64,000 nt of DNA from Franconibacter pulveris DSM 19144 (GCA_000621185.1 JHYZ01000020.1:1-64000); one strand, 5' to 3'. Shown: positions 52,197 to 63,033, counted from the first letter of the stretch. Notes: generated by a model not told the origin, from the letters alone. Program-made: numbers and translations.

Positions 52197-53486
52197 TTAC
52201 TTCTCTTCCACGCTTTCCCGCAGCGGCTTCACCGGCGTGACGCGCACCTGCTTAATCATGTTTTCCTGCACGTCGAGAATATCGATATCGTACTTTTTGA
52301 TGCGCACCCGCGTATCGACGGCAGGGATCTCCTCCAGCGCTTCGAGCAGCATGCCGTTCATGGTACGCGCCTCTTCTTCCGGCAGATGCCAGTTAAAGGC
52401 TTTATTGATTTCACGAATATTGGCGCTGCCTTCGATAATCACTGAACCGTCATTTTGCGGCGTAACTTCTTCAGCGAGGGTAGGCGACATTGACGTCGTG
52501 AAGTCGCCGACAATCTCTTCAAGAATATCCTCTACCGTCACCAGCCCCTGAATATCGCCATACTCGTCTACGACCAGACCCACTTTCTTTTTGTTGCGCT
52601 GGAATTTTACCAGCTGGATGCTGAGCGGCGTGCCGGACGGCACGTAGTAAATTTCATCGGCGGCGCGCAGGATTATCTCTTTGGAAAACGCCTTTTTCTC
52701 GTTTCTCAGGCGCCAGGCTTCGCGCACGCGCAGCATGCCGATGGCATCATCCAGCGAATCGCGATAAAGCACGATACGCCCGTGAGGCGAGTGGGTGAGC
52801 TGGCGGACTATCGACTTCCAGTCGTCGTTGATATCAATGCCGACGATTTCATTGCGCGGCACCATGATGTCGTCCACGCTCACTTTTTCCAGATCCAGCA
52901 CCGACAGCAGCATGTCCTGATTACGACGCGAGATTTGCGAGCGCGACTCGTTAACGATGGTGCGCAGCTCTTCTTTACTGAGCGCCGCGCTGACCACGTT
53001 ATCGGTTTTGATGCCGACCATACGCATTAATAAGCGCGTAATGACGTTAAACAGCCAGACCAGCGGCATCATCAGAACCTGCAGCGGGGCAAGTAGGAAG
53101 CTGCTTGGAAAGGCCACTTTCTCGGGGTAGAGCGCTGCGATGGTCTTTGGCAGCACTTCGGCGAAAATCAGCACAACGAAAGTGAGCACCCCGGTGGCGA
53201 TGGCGACACCAGCGTCGCCATACAGACGCATGCCGACGATGGTCGCCAGCGACGAGGCGAGGATATTTACCAGGTTATTGCCAATAAGCACGAGGCTGAT
53301 TAAGCGATCCGGTTTACGCAGCAGTTTCTCAACCCGTTTCGCCGCGCGATTGCCCTGTTTGGCAAGGTGGCGCAGGCGGTAACGGTTGAGGGTCATCATG
53401 CCGGTTTCAGAACCGGAAAAATAAGCGGAGACCACTACCATCACGATAAGCGTGACAATGAGCGTAGTGGTTGAGATGTGTTCCAA
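52197..53486 (-). CDS. yfjD: CNNM/CorC-type transporter YfjD (CorB)
   Basis: Protein of 429 residues. An N-terminal CNNM membrane domain (segments about 7-25, 60-85, 90-110 and 130-150; ending in a GSETGMMTLNRYRLRHLA-containing region) is followed by a CBS pair (about 205-325; VDDIMVPRNEI, GDIQGLVTVEDILEEIVGD) and a CorC_HlyC domain. The family is linked to magnesium and cobalt efflux. It lies 27 bases downstream of ypjD. Confidence 0.95.
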   Translation of the reverse strand: MEHISTTTLIVTLIVMVVVSAYFSGSETGMMTLNRYRLRHLAKQGNRAAKRVEKLLRKPDRLISLVLIGNNLVNILASSLATIVGMRLYGDAGVAIATGVLTFVVLIFAEVLPKTIAALYPEKVAFPSSFLLAPLQVLMMPLVWLFNVITRLLMRMVGIKTDNVVSAALSKEELRTIVNESRSQISRRNQDMLLSVLDLEKVSVDDIMVPRNEIVGIDINDDWKSIVRQLTHSPHGRIVLYRDSLDDAIGMLRVREAWRLRNEKKAFSKEIILRAADEIYYVPSGTPLSIQLVKFQRNKKKVGLVVDEYGDIQGLVTVEDILEEIVGDFTTSMSPTLAEEVTPQNDGSVIIEGSANIREINKAFNWHLPEEEARTMNGMLLEALEEIPAVDTRVRIKKYDIDILDVQENMIKQVRVTPVKPLRESVEEK

Positions 53487-53513
53487 AAGGCCTTCCCTTT
53501 AACGGTTTAAAAC

Positions 53514-54305
53514 TCAGCCGGCGAATTGCTGCAACACACGGCTGCCAAAATAGGAGAGCGTCAACAGAGCGGCGCCCGCGACGTTGAACCACACAACCCG
53601 GCGACCGCGCCACCCTTCATGATAGTGCCCCCACAGCAGGATGATATAGACAAACCAGGCGAGGATAGACAGCACCGCCTTATCAATATTTTCTACGCTA
53701 AACAGATTATGCAGATAGAAAAGACCGGTGCAGAGCGTCAGCGTCAGCAGCACCACGCCGACCTGAGTAATGTGAAACATTTTGCGCTCAATGGTCATCA
53801 GCGGCGGCATATCAGCGCTGAACGCGAGCCTTTTATTCTTCAGTTGGTAATCTATCCAGGCCAACTGGAAGGCATAGAGCGCGGCGATAATCAGCGTGGC
53901 GTAAGAGAACAACGACAGGCCGATATGCACCATCATGCCTGGCGTGGTTTCCAGATGAGTGATGTACTCATTAGGAACAAAGGTGGCGAACGCCAGGTTT
54001 ATCAGCGCGAAGGCGTAGACAATCGGCAGCAGCAGCCAGCCGCGGTTTCGCGAGGCGACGATGGTCATCACCGTACAGATCATCAGGCTGACCAGCGAAC
54101 CAACGTTAAGCAGGCTTAAATTTTGGCCGCCGTCGTGGGTGGAAAAAATCCGCGCCTCAAGCGCCAGCGCATGGCTGATAAGCGCAATGACGGCGGAAAG
54201 GATGGCGAGCCGACGCCATGCGCTGTTTTTCCGCAACAGACCGGGAATAATCAGCGCCAGGCTGACGGAGTAGGCTACAAGCGCCAGCAGTGCAAAGACA
54301 GGCAT
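53514..54305 (-). CDS. ypjD: Inner membrane protein YpjD, cytochrome c assembly-like
   Basis: Start ATG 54305 gives 263 residues, as in E. coli. Eight or so hydrophobic segments and the CcmC-like pattern (GMMVHIGLSLFSYATLIIAA, WGHYHEGWRGRR). It was named CorE for a magnesium-related role; the function is not firmly known. It forms a leftward pair with yfjD and diverges from ffh. Confidence 0.93.
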   Translation of the reverse strand: MPVFALLALVAYSVSLALIIPGLLRKNSAWRRLAILSAVIALISHALALEARIFSTHDGGQNLSLLNVGSLVSLMICTVMTIVASRNRGWLLLPIVYAFALINLAFATFVPNEYITHLETTPGMMVHIGLSLFSYATLIIAALYAFQLAWIDYQLKNKRLAFSADMPPLMTIERKMFHITQVGVVLLTLTLCTGLFYLHNLFSVENIDKAVLSILAWFVYIILLWGHYHEGWRGRRVVWFNVAGAALLTLSYFGSRVLQQFAG

Positions 54306-54398
54306 ATAAGGTTCGTCATTCGAAGACAAAGAAAGAAAAGCAGTATAGCGTTACGTGACGCGCGCTCCAACCGTTGCATCACATGCAGGGCGGCTTCA

Positions 54399-54407
54399 TG
54401 TTATACT
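54399..54407 (+). promoter_or_regulatory. ffh extended -10 promoter
   Basis: TGTTATACT (54399-54407) is an extended -10 placed 61 bases before the ffh start. The -35 region is weak. Confidence 0.45.
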
Positions 54408-54468
54408 CCGCCACAATCTGAATCAGTGTCGCTGCGGCGGCCTTAAGCTATCCCTTAGGCAAAAGAGA

Positions 54469-55830
54469 ATGTTTGATAATTTAACTGACCGTTTGTCGCG
54501 CACGCTGCGCAATATCAGCGGCCGCGGACGCCTGACTGAAGACAACATCAAAGAGACCCTGCGTGAAGTGCGCATGGCGCTGCTGGAGGCGGATGTCGCG
54601 CTGCCGGTCGTGCGCGACTTCATCAACCGCGTTAAAGAAAAAGCGGTGGGCCATGAAGTTAACAAGAGCCTGACCCCGGGTCAGGAATTCGTCAAAATCG
54701 TGCGCAGCGAACTCGTTTCGGCGATGGGCGAAGAGAACCAGAGCCTGAACCTGGCCGCGCAGCCGCCCGCCGTGGTGCTGATGGCGGGCCTGCAGGGCGC
54801 CGGTAAAACCACAAGCGTCGGCAAGCTCGGCAAGTTCCTGCGCGAAAAGCAGAAGAAAAAGGTGATGGTAGTCTCCGCCGACGTTTATCGCCCGGCGGCG
54901 ATCAAACAGCTGGAAACCCTGGCGCAGCAGGTGGGCGTGGATTTCTTCCCCTCCGACGTGGCGCAAAAGCCGGTGGATATCGTTAACGCGGCGCTGAAAG
55001 AGGCGAAGCTTAAGTTCTACGACGTGCTGCTGGTGGATACCGCCGGTCGTCTGCACGTAGACGAAGCGATGATGGACGAAATCAAGCAGGTTCACGCCGC
55101 CATTAAACCGGTAGAGACTCTGTTTGTCGTCGACGCCATGACCGGCCAGGACGCCGCCAACACCGCGAAAGCCTTTAACGAAGCGCTGCCGCTGACCGGC
55201 GTGGTGCTGACCAAAGTGGACGGCGACGCCCGCGGCGGCGCGGCGCTCTCCATTCGCCACATCACCGGCAAGCCGATTAAGTTCCTCGGCGTGGGCGAGA
55301 AAACCGAAGCGCTGGAGCCGTTCCACCCCGATCGCATCGCCTCGCGTATCCTTGGTATGGGCGACGTGCTGTCGCTTATCGAAGATATCGAAAGCAAAGT
55401 AGACCGCGCGCAGGCGGAGAAGCTCGCCAATAAGCTGAAGAAAGGCGACGGTTTTGACCTGAACGACTTCCTTGAGCAGCTCAAGCAGATGAAAAACATG
55501 GGCGGCATGGCGAGCCTGATGGGCAAGCTGCCGGGCATGGGACAGATTCCGGATAACGTGAAGTCGCAGATGGATGACAAAGTGCTGGTGCGTATGGAAG
55601 CCATCATTAGTTCCATGACGCTCAAAGAGCGCGCCAACCCGGACATCATCAAAGGCTCCCGCAAGCGCCGCATCGCCGCAGGCTGCGGTATGCAGGTGCA
55701 GGACGTGAACCGCCTTCTTAAGCAGTTCGACGACATGCAGCGCATGATGAAGAAAATGAAGAAAGGCGGAATGGCGAAAATGATGCGCGGGATGAAAGGC
55801 ATGATGCCCCCAGGATTCCCGGGTCGCTAA
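54469..55830 (+). CDS. ffh: Signal recognition particle protein Ffh
   Basis: Start ATG 54469 gives 453 residues, as in E. coli. N domain about 1-90, G domain with GLQGAGKTT (from residue 107) and DTAGR, methionine-rich M domain at the C-terminus (MMKKMKKGGMAKMMRGMKGM). With 4.5S RNA it targets membrane proteins to the Sec translocon. Confidence 0.99.
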   Translation: MFDNLTDRLSRTLRNISGRGRLTEDNIKETLREVRMALLEADVALPVVRDFINRVKEKAVGHEVNKSLTPGQEFVKIVRSELVSAMGEENQSLNLAAQPPAVVLMAGLQGAGKTTSVGKLGKFLREKQKKKVMVVSADVYRPAAIKQLETLAQQVGVDFFPSDVAQKPVDIVNAALKEAKLKFYDVLLVDTAGRLHVDEAMMDEIKQVHAAIKPVETLFVVDAMTGQDAANTAKAFNEALPLTGVVLTKVDGDARGGAALSIRHITGKPIKFLGVGEKTEALEPFHPDRIASRILGMGDVLSLIEDIESKVDRAQAEKLANKLKKGDGFDLNDFLEQLKQMKNMGGMASLMGKLPGMGQIPDNVKSQMDDKVLVRMEAIISSMTLKERANPDIIKGSRKRRIAAGCGMQVQDVNRLLKQFDDMQRMMKKMKKGGMAKMMRGMKGMMPPGFPGR

Positions 55831-55854
55831 CGGCCTGGCTTGTTTGCCATTCTG

Positions 55855-55945
55855 ACGTCGGGGTGTGCTCGCCATCCTCACGTACTGCGTGTACGCTCCG
55901 GTGGCTGCGCGCACGCCGTCGCCAGACTGCCTGCACCGCCGACGG
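55855..55945. other. GC-rich inverted intergenic sequence
   Basis: The gap between ffh and rpsP begins with a GC-rich stretch (positions about 55855-55945). It has complementary ends (CGTCGG/CCGACG near 55857 and 55937) and inner partly palindromic segments. It looks like a dispersed intergenic repeat. No gene is supported here. Confidence 0.3.
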
Positions 55946-55982
55946 CCTTTAGCGCCGTTAAAACACGCGCCTCATAAGTAGA

Positions 55983-56010
55983 TTGCTTTTTCCGCAGAAA
56001 TCAGTAAAAT
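55983..56010 (+). promoter_or_regulatory. Promoter of the rpsP-rimM-trmD-rplS operon
   Basis: TTGCTT (55983-55988), a 16-bp spacer and TAAAAT (56005-56010), with a 75-base leader before rpsP. Confidence 0.45.
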
Positions 56011-56024
56011 TTTCGGGCTTTTAA

Positions 56025-56333
<309 letters not shown>

Positions 56334-56351
56334 TCTGTCACGGTGGTCATG

Positions 56352-56900
56352 ATGAGCAAGCAAGAGACCGCGAAAGCGCCTGTTGAACCGGTAGTGCTGG
56401 GGAAAATGGGTTCTACTTACGGTATCCGTGGTTGGCTCAGAGTGTTTTCCTCCACCGAAGACGCCGAAAGCATTTTTGACTATCAGCCCTGGTTTATCCA
56501 GAAGGCGGGTCAGTGGCAGCAAGTCGAGCTGGAAAGCTGGCGGCACCACAATCAGGATCTCATCATCAAGCTGAAAGGCGTTGACGATAGGGATGCCGCG
56601 AATCTACTGACCAATTGCGAAATTGTCGTGGATTCCTCGCAGTTGCCGGAGCTTGAAGAGGGTGATTACTACTGGAAAGACCTTATGGGTTGCCAGGTTA
56701 TCACCACGGAAGGCTACGATCTTGGTAAAGTCGTCGATATGATGGAAACCGGGTCGAATGACGTCCTCGTCATCAAGGCAAACCTGAAAGATGCGTTTGG
56801 TATCAAGGAGCGGCTTCTTCCGTTCCTCGATGGGCAGGTTATCAAGAAAGTCGATCTCGCTACTCGTACTATCGAAGTAGACTGGGATCCTGGTTTTTGA
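56352..56900 (+). CDS. rimM: Ribosome maturation factor RimM
   Basis: ATG 56352 gives 182 residues, as in E. coli; upstream GTG 56343 and ATG 56349 are alternatives. N-terminal [18 protein letters not shown], then a PRC-barrel domain with [14 protein letters not shown]. It assists assembly of the 30S head. Confidence 0.98.
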   Translation: MSKQETAKAPVEPVVLGKMGSTYGIRGWLRVFSSTEDAESIFDYQPWFIQKAGQWQQVELESWRHHNQDLIIKLKGVDDRDAANLLTNCEIVVDSSQLPELEEGDYYWKDLMGCQVITTEGYDLGKVVDMMETGSNDVLVIKANLKDAFGIKERLLPFLDGQVIKKVDLATRTIEVDWDPGF

Positions 56901-56932
56901 ACCTCCGGACAATACGGTAATAAGACGGCGCT

Positions 56933-57706
56933 ATGTGGATTGGCATAATTAGCCTGTTTCCTGAGATGTTCCGCGCGATTACCGATTACGGGGTAACTGG
57001 CCGGGCAGTAAAAAATGGCCTGCTGAGCATCGACAGCTGGAGTCCTCGCGACTTCACGCATGACCGGCACCGTACCGTGGACGATCGTCCTTACGGCGGC
57101 GGACCGGGGATGCTGATGATGGTGCAACCCTTGCGGGACGCCATCCATGCAGCGAAAGCCGCGGCGGGCGAAGGCGCGAAGGTGATTTATCTTTCACCTC
57201 AGGGACGCAAGCTTGATCAAGCTGGCGTCAGCGAACTGGCGACAAACGAGAAGTTAATTCTGGTTTGCGGCCGGTACGAAGGGATAGATGAGCGCGTGAT
57301 CCAGACCGAAATTGACGAAGAATGGTCAATCGGTGATTACGTACTCAGCGGTGGCGAGCTGCCAGCAATGACGCTGATTGACTCGGTCGCCCGGTTTATA
57401 CCGGGAGTGCTGGGACATGAGGCTTCGGCGACGGAAGATTCCTTTGCCGACGGGTTGCTGGATTGCCCGCACTATACCCGACCTGAAGTGTTGGAAGGGA
57501 TGGAAGTTCCGGCGGTATTACTGTCGGGCAACCATGCCGAGATACGTCGCTGGCGTCTGAAGCAGTCGCTGGGCCGCACCTGGCTTAGAAGACCTGAACT
57601 TCTGGAAAACCTGGCTCTGACTGAAGAGCAAGCAAGGTTGCTGGCGGAGTTCCAGCGGGAACATACGCAACAGCAACATAAACATGATGGGCAAGGCGAA
57701 GCGTAA
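56933..57706 (+). CDS. trmD: tRNA (guanine-N1-)-methyltransferase TrmD
   Basis: Protein of 257 residues of the SPOUT family. The SAM trefoil knot is in the [22 protein letters not shown] and [12 protein letters not shown] segments. It methylates G37 of tRNAs reading CNN codons and prevents frameshifting. The C-terminus ([19 protein letters not shown]) is two residues longer than E. coli. Confidence 0.98.
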   Translation: MWIGIISLFPEMFRAITDYGVTGRAVKNGLLSIDSWSPRDFTHDRHRTVDDRPYGGGPGMLMMVQPLRDAIHAAKAAAGEGAKVIYLSPQGRKLDQAGVSELATNEKLILVCGRYEGIDERVIQTEIDEEWSIGDYVLSGGELPAMTLIDSVARFIPGVLGHEASATEDSFADGLLDCPHYTRPEVLEGMEVPAVLLSGNHAEIRRWRLKQSLGRTWLRRPELLENLALTEEQARLLAEFQREHTQQQHKHDGQGEA

Positions 57707-57750
57707 TCGCCGCCTCCCAAAACATCAGTTTACCCAGGATAAGAGATTAA

Positions 57751-58101
<351 letters not shown>

Positions 58102-58126
58102 GATTCGCTTTCGCGACATCCCAGTT

Positions 58127-58157
58127 AAAAAGGCCTGGCATCTGCCAGGCCTTTTTT
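58127..58157 (+). terminator. Terminator after rplS
   Basis: AAAAAGGCCTGGCA (58127-58140) pairs with TGCCAGGCCTTTTT (58143-58156) around a 2-nt loop, ending in a T-run. Confidence 0.9.
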
Positions 58158-58255
58158 ATTATCCGTATGCTGTTCATGCTCAGTCTCTTCACGCTTAACC
58201 TTTGAGTTATAAATCCGTTACACTAGCGCCCTGTTTTTCGGGAGACGACAGACGC

Positions 58256-58690
58256 GTGCATTCTCTTTCACCCACAACATCGCTTCGTGCAGCATGGCTG
58301 GCCTTATTCGCCATGGCGCTGATTGTTGTTGCGCCGCTTATCTCCGTCACCTTGCAAAAGAATGCCGCTAACAACATGCCTGGCATGATGCATCATGAGG
58401 TGCCTGAAATGTCGGGCATGATGATGCACCACGACCTGTCGCAGATGCCATCGCACGCCATGAATAATGATGGCCCGCTAACATCGCATATTGACCACGC
58501 CGAAGCGTGCGGTTACTGCGTACTGCTGACGCATGTGCCGGGGCTTATTCTGCTTGCCGTGCTGCTGGTTTTCGGCTGGCTGCGCCAGCGCGTTATCCGG
58601 CGTGTCATCAGGGCTGAGCCGCTCTGGCTGTTTACGCCCTGGTCCCGTCCCCATACCCGCGCGCCGCCGCGGCTGTCTGCTTTTTCCTGA
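58256..58690 (+). CDS. DUF2946 membrane protein, His/Met-rich
   Basis: GTG 58256 with GGGAGACGA upstream gives 144 residues. One N-terminal membrane segment (about 12-31) is followed by a His/Met-rich stretch (MPGMMHHEVPEMSGMMMHHD). The family motif EACGYCVLLTHVPG precedes a second membrane segment (about 95-115) and a basic tail. The family is often found with copper-related receptors and PepSY proteins; copper handling is an inference. It is separated by 66 bases from the PepSY gene. Confidence 0.75.
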   Translation: MHSLSPTTSLRAAWLALFAMALIVVAPLISVTLQKNAANNMPGMMHHEVPEMSGMMMHHDLSQMPSHAMNNDGPLTSHIDHAEACGYCVLLTHVPGLILLAVLLVFGWLRQRVIRRVIRAEPLWLFTPWSRPHTRAPPRLSAFS

Positions 58691-58756
58691 TCCCTTACGA
58701 CACTTTTTGCGCCGCTGGTGCGAAAAGGCGAGGCTTCATTTTACCTAAGGAAAAGT

Positions 58757-60133
58757 ATGACAACCTCATCTGCACGCGCGGCCTGGCTTACCCTGCTGCG
58801 CCGGTTCCATTTCTATATTGGGCTGTTCATCGGCCCGTTTATCTTTATCGCCGCGCTTTCGGGCACGCTCTATGTGGCAACCCCGCAACTGGAAAACGCG
58901 GTTTACGCTTCCGCTTTATACAGCGATGCGCAGGGAGAGGCGCAGCCGCTTGCCCGGCAGGTGGCTGCGGCTCAAGAGGCTACCGGCGAAACGCTGCGCC
59001 TTTATGCCATTCGTCCTGCTTCTGAGCCTGGCGAAACCACGCGCGTAATGTTTGCCGACCCCACGCTCGGCCCCTCCGAAACGCGGGGAATTTTCATCGA
59101 TCCGGTAACACTTGCGGTGAAAGGCGACATGACGGTCTACGGCACCAGCGGCATTTTGCCGCTGCGCCAGCGAATTGATTATCTGCATCGTTCGTTACTG
59201 CTGGGTGATGCGGGGCGAGTCTACAGCGAGCTGGCCGCATCCTGGATGTGGGTGGCGGCGTCTGGCGGCATCGCCCTGTGGTGGCTGACGCGTCCGAAAC
59301 GGCCACAGCGTCCTGCAAAAGCAAACGCCTTTGTTAAGACCCGACGCCTGCACATTACGCTCGGCTGGCTTCTGCTGGCGGGGTTGCTGCTCTTCTCAGC
59401 GACCGGGCTGACATGGTCGCAGTGGGCAGGCGCAAACGTGGATAAGCTTCGCGCCGCTATGGGCTGGCTGACGCCGCAGGTCAGCACTGCGCTTGCAGCA
59501 GGAGAGACGGCGCTCGCCGATCCGCATGCTGAACATCATATGCACCATACTTCTGCGATGATGTCGCCGAAGACAGACGCCTCGCGGATAGATGCGGTAC
59601 TGGAAGCGGCGCGTCGTGCGGGAATCGATGCTGCGAAAGTGGAAATCCGGCCGCCTCGCGAAGCGCAGCAGGCGTGGACGGTAACAGAAGTGGATCGCCG
59701 CTGGCCAACGCAGGTGGATGCCGTCGCCATCGATGCCGCGCATTTACAGGTGGTGGATGAAGCCCGGTTCGCAGATTTCCCGTTAATGGCGAAGCTCACC
59801 CGCTGGGGCGTTGATTTTCATATGGGCGTGCTGTTTGGTTTGCCGAACCAACTGGCGCTAATCGCATTCGGTATCGGGCTGTGTGTCGCCATCGTCATGG
59901 GATACCGCCTGTGGTGGCTGCGTCGCCCCACAGGGGCGCAGGTTAGCCCGGCAACGACGCTGAGCGAAGCATGGCTTTCGCTTGGCGGCGCGGGCAGAGC
60001 AACGACGCTGCTTATTGCGCTGCTGCTCGGTTTTGCGCTGCCGGTGATGGGCGTAAGCCTGCTGTTGTTCTTTATCGTAGATATCGTGCGCTGGCAGGGG
60101 CAAAAACGCCGTCTTGCCAGCTCAAACGGCTAA
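58757..60133 (+). CDS. PepSY-associated membrane protein
   Basis: ATG 58757, with AAGGAAAAG upstream, gives 458 residues. Four membrane segments (about 15-37, 150-170, 205-225 and 365-390), with a further pair near the C-terminus. It matches the PepSY-associated TM family: a WLTLLRRFHFYIGLFIGPF N-terminus, DYLHRSLLLGD and RRLHITLGW. A His-rich periplasmic loop (HAEHHMHHTSAMM) lies near residue 260. Family members act in iron or copper reduction and uptake. It probably works with the DUF2946 protein. Confidence 0.88.
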   Translation: MTTSSARAAWLTLLRRFHFYIGLFIGPFIFIAALSGTLYVATPQLENAVYASALYSDAQGEAQPLARQVAAAQEATGETLRLYAIRPASEPGETTRVMFADPTLGPSETRGIFIDPVTLAVKGDMTVYGTSGILPLRQRIDYLHRSLLLGDAGRVYSELAASWMWVAASGGIALWWLTRPKRPQRPAKANAFVKTRRLHITLGWLLLAGLLLFSATGLTWSQWAGANVDKLRAAMGWLTPQVSTALAAGETALADPHAEHHMHHTSAMMSPKTDASRIDAVLEAARRAGIDAAKVEIRPPREAQQAWTVTEVDRRWPTQVDAVAIDAAHLQVVDEARFADFPLMAKLTRWGVDFHMGVLFGLPNQLALIAFGIGLCVAIVMGYRLWWLRRPTGAQVSPATTLSEAWLSLGGAGRATTLLIALLLGFALPVMGVSLLLFFIVDIVRWQGQKRRLASSNG

Positions 60134-60139
60134 TCAATA

Positions 60140-60163
60140 ACGCCCTGTTGCCTGGCAGGGCGT
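60140..60163. terminator. Bidirectional terminator between the PepSY gene and yfiL
   Basis: ACGCCCTG (60140-60147) pairs perfectly with CAGGGCGT (60156-60163) around an 8-nt loop, between the convergent genes; the flanks are AT-rich. Confidence 0.65.
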
Positions 60164-60165
60164 AA

Positions 60166-60540
60166 TTAATTGAGCCGCGACGCGCTCACGCCTTCATCCA
60201 TCCCTTTTTGCCACTGCTGGCGCAACTGCGGCGCCGTATCTACGTCGTTGCACCCCGTCGGGAAAATTTTCCCGGCGAGGCCCCAGGCATAAAGCAGATC
60301 GGGCTGACAGATTTTTTCCTGACCACTGGCATAACCTCGCAGGTAGGCTTGGCGATCGACTTTCTTATCGTTGAAGTTAGCGGCAAGGGTCTCGTCGTTT
60401 TTCTTCTGTGCGCCTGCCGTGGCGTCTTCAAAACCAGCCTGATACCAGTCGGTGGCGCCGCGCGCCGGGGCGTGCGTGTAAGGATCGACCTGACAGCCGG
60501 TAAGCAATACCAGAAGCAATGCGGGTAAAATACGCAGCAC
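60166..60540 (-). CDS. yfiL: Lipoprotein YfiL (DUF2799)
   Basis: Protein of 124 residues. Signal peptide with lipobox LLTGC, cysteine at residue 16. DUF2799 pattern: DWYQAGFEDATAGAQ and a cysteine-containing QEKICQPDLLYAWGLAG. Function unknown. In E. coli it lies between aroF and yfiR, next to yfiRNB and rplS; here the DUF2946-PepSY pair takes that place. Confidence 0.88.
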   Translation of the reverse strand: MLRILPALLLVLLTGCQVDPYTHAPARGATDWYQAGFEDATAGAQKKNDETLAANFNDKKVDRQAYLRGYASGQEKICQPDLLYAWGLAGKIFPTGCNDVDTAPQLRQQWQKGMDEGVSASRLN

Positions 60541-60810
60541 GGGAATGTATCCTTATTTCATATTGTTACTTTCAGCATAGCTTGCCGCTGCGTTTCTCGC
60601 CGGATCTTACGGCCCGGCCTCGTACCTGATGATATTCGCCTGGTTGCTGTAATATTATCTTTCCATATTTAGCCAGATATTTTCGTTTATAATCGGCTTG
60701 TGTAACGATTAATTTACGTATTACGTGTTGAAATCTTTACTCTGTATGATATGGTGTTTTCACCCGTTAGGGTAACGACTATCGCAACGAGCAAACTAAG
60801 GATCGCCATC
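60541..60810 (+). promoter_or_regulatory. yfiL-aroF intergenic region with TyrR box
   Basis: TGTAAC-N6-TTTACG at 60701-60718 is a close match to the TyrR box TGTAAA-N6-TTTACA. In E. coli aroF-tyrA is repressed by TyrR through such boxes. Further boxes are likely but weaker. The aroF start at 60811 has AAGGA upstream. Confidence 0.75.
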
Positions 60811-61881
60811 ATGCAAAAAGACGCGCTGAATAACGTACATATCGCCGATGAACAGGTATTAATCACTCCCGATCAACTGAAAGCCGAATTCCCGCTCTCC
60901 GCCGATCAGGAAGCGCAGATAGCCCGGTCTCGTCAGACGATCTCCGATATCATCGCCGGTCGCGATCCGCGTCTGCTGGTGGTTTGTGGACCTTGCTCGA
61001 TCCACGATCCTGAAGCTGCGATTGATTATGCTCGTCGTTTTAAAGCCCTCTCGGAAGAGGTCAGCGATACGCTTTACCTGGTTATGCGCGTCTATTTTGA
61101 AAAACCCCGTACTACCGTGGGCTGGAAAGGGCTGATTAACGATCCGCACATGGATGGCTCGTTTGATGTAGAAGGCGGGCTGAAAATCGCCCGTCGTTTG
61201 CTGGTCGAACTGGTAAGCCTCGGTCTGCCGCTGGCGACCGAAGCGCTTGACCCGAATAGCCCGCAATACCTGGGCGACCTGTTTAGCTGGTCGGCGATTG
61301 GCGCGCGCACTACGGAGTCTCAGACCCACCGTGAAATGGCGTCCGGTCTCTCTATGCCGGTCGGCTTTAAGAACGGCACTGACGGCAGCCTTGCGACAGC
61401 CATCAACGCCATGCGCGCCGCCGCTATGCCGCACCGTTTTGTCGGCATTAACCAGGCAGGCCAGGTTTGTCTGCTGCAAACCCAGGGTAACCCGGACGGT
61501 CATGTGATTCTGCGCGGCGGCAAAGCGCCTAACTACAGCCCGGCGGATGTCGCTCAGTGCGAAAAAGAGATGGAGCAGGCGGGACTGCGTCCGGCGCTGA
61601 TGATAGATTGCAGTCATGGCAACTCCAATAAAGACTATCGTCGCCAGCCAGGCGTGGCGGAATCCGCCGTGGCACAGATTAAAGACGGCAACCGCTCTAT
61701 TATCGGCCTGATGATTGAAAGTCATCTGCATGAAGGCAATCAGTCTTCTGAGCAGCCGCGCAGCGAGATGAAATACGGCGTATCGGTAACGGATGCCTGT
61801 ATCAGTTGGGAAACTACCGAAGCGCTGCTGCGCGAAATTCATCAGGATCTGGACGGCTCGCTGGCGGCGCGTCTCGTATAA
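60811..61881 (+). CDS. aroF: DAHP synthase, tyrosine-sensitive
   Basis: ATG 60811 gives 356 residues, as in E. coli. [36 protein letters not shown] and [15 protein letters not shown] are the class I DAHP synthase motifs. It joins phosphoenolpyruvate and erythrose 4-phosphate, the first step of the aromatic pathway, and is feedback-inhibited by tyrosine. It is followed 10 bases later by tyrA. Confidence 0.98.
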   Translation: MQKDALNNVHIADEQVLITPDQLKAEFPLSADQEAQIARSRQTISDIIAGRDPRLLVVCGPCSIHDPEAAIDYARRFKALSEEVSDTLYLVMRVYFEKPRTTVGWKGLINDPHMDGSFDVEGGLKIARRLLVELVSLGLPLATEALDPNSPQYLGDLFSWSAIGARTTESQTHREMASGLSMPVGFKNGTDGSLATAINAMRAAAMPHRFVGINQAGQVCLLQTQGNPDGHVILRGGKAPNYSPADVAQCEKEMEQAGLRPALMIDCSHGNSNKDYRRQPGVAESAVAQIKDGNRSIIGLMIESHLHEGNQSSEQPRSEMKYGVSVTDACISWETTEALLREIHQDLDGSLAARLV

Positions 61882-61891
61882 GAGGTTAGTT

Positions 61892-63013
61892 ATGGTGGCT
61901 GAATTGACCGCCCTGCGCGATCAAATTGATGAAGTGGACAAGGCGCTGCTGGGGTTACTGGCGCGCCGGCTGGAACTGGTAGCGGAAGTCGGCGAAGTGA
62001 AAAGCCGTTATGGGCTGCCGATTTATGTGCCGGAGCGCGAGGCCTCTATGCTCGCCTCGCGTCGTCATGAAGCGGAAGCCCTCGGCGTACCGCCTGACCT
62101 TATTGAAGATGTGCTCAGGCGCGTAATGCGCGAGTCATACTCCAGCGAAAATGATAAAGGTTTTAAAACTCTCTGTCCGACGTTGCGCCCGGTGGTAATC
62201 GTTGGCGGCGGCGGCCAGATGGGGCGTCTGTTTGAAAAGATGCTGACGCTTTCAGGTTATGAAGTACGCATTCTGGAGCAAGAAGACTGGCCGCGCGCCG
62301 AAGCGTTGCTGGCGGATGCCGGCATGGTTATCGTCAGCGTGCCGATTCATGTAACGGAACAGGTTATCGCTAAGCTGCCTGCGCTGCCGGAAGACTGTAT
62401 TCTGGTCGACCTCGCCTCGGTGAAAAATGGCCCGCTGCAGGCGATGCTCGCTTCCCACCAGGGACCGGTGCTTGGTTTGCATCCGATGTTTGGCCCGGAC
62501 AGCGGCAGCCTCGCTAAACAGGTCGTGGTTTACTGCGATGGCCGACAGCCGGAAGCGTACCAGTGGTTCCTTGAGCAAATTCAGGTCTGGGGGGCGAGGC
62601 TGCATCGCATCAGCGCCGTTGAACATGATCAGAACATGGCGTTCATTCAGGCGCTTCGTCATTTCGCTACGTTTGCTTACGGCCTGCATCTGGCGGAAGA
62701 AAATGTACAACTGGAACAATTGCTGTCGCTCTCTTCGCCTATTTACCGGCTGGAGCTTGCGATGGTGGGGCGACTGTTTGCGCAGGATCCGCAGCTATAC
62801 GCCGATATTATTATGTCGTCGCCCACTAATCTCGCGCTTATCAAGCGTTACTATCAGCGTTTTGGCGAGGCCATCGGCCTGCTTGAACAGGGCGACAAAC
62901 AGGCCTTTATCGATAGCTTCCGTAAAGTTGAGCACTGGTTCGGTGATTACGCGAAGCGGTTCCAGAGTGAAAGCCGCACGCTGTTGCGCCAGGCCAACGA
63001 CAGCCGCCAGTAA
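61892..63013 (+). CDS. tyrA: Chorismate mutase / prephenate dehydrogenase
   Basis: ATG 61892 gives 373 residues, as in E. coli. The chorismate mutase domain is about 1-90 ([20 protein letters not shown]), and the dehydrogenase has the NAD motif [14 protein letters not shown]. It makes 4-hydroxyphenylpyruvate from chorismate. Forms the aroF-tyrA operon. Confidence 0.98.
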   Translation: MVAELTALRDQIDEVDKALLGLLARRLELVAEVGEVKSRYGLPIYVPEREASMLASRRHEAEALGVPPDLIEDVLRRVMRESYSSENDKGFKTLCPTLRPVVIVGGGGQMGRLFEKMLTLSGYEVRILEQEDWPRAEALLADAGMVIVSVPIHVTEQVIAKLPALPEDCILVDLASVKNGPLQAMLASHQGPVLGLHPMFGPDSGSLAKQVVVYCDGRQPEAYQWFLEQIQVWGARLHRISAVEHDQNMAFIQALRHFATFAYGLHLAEENVQLEQLLSLSSPIYRLELAMVGRLFAQDPQLYADIIMSSPTNLALIKRYYQRFGEAIGLLEQGDKQAFIDSFRKVEHWFGDYAKRFQSESRTLLRQANDSRQ

Positions 63014-63033
63014 GCCAAAAGCGACTTATACTC

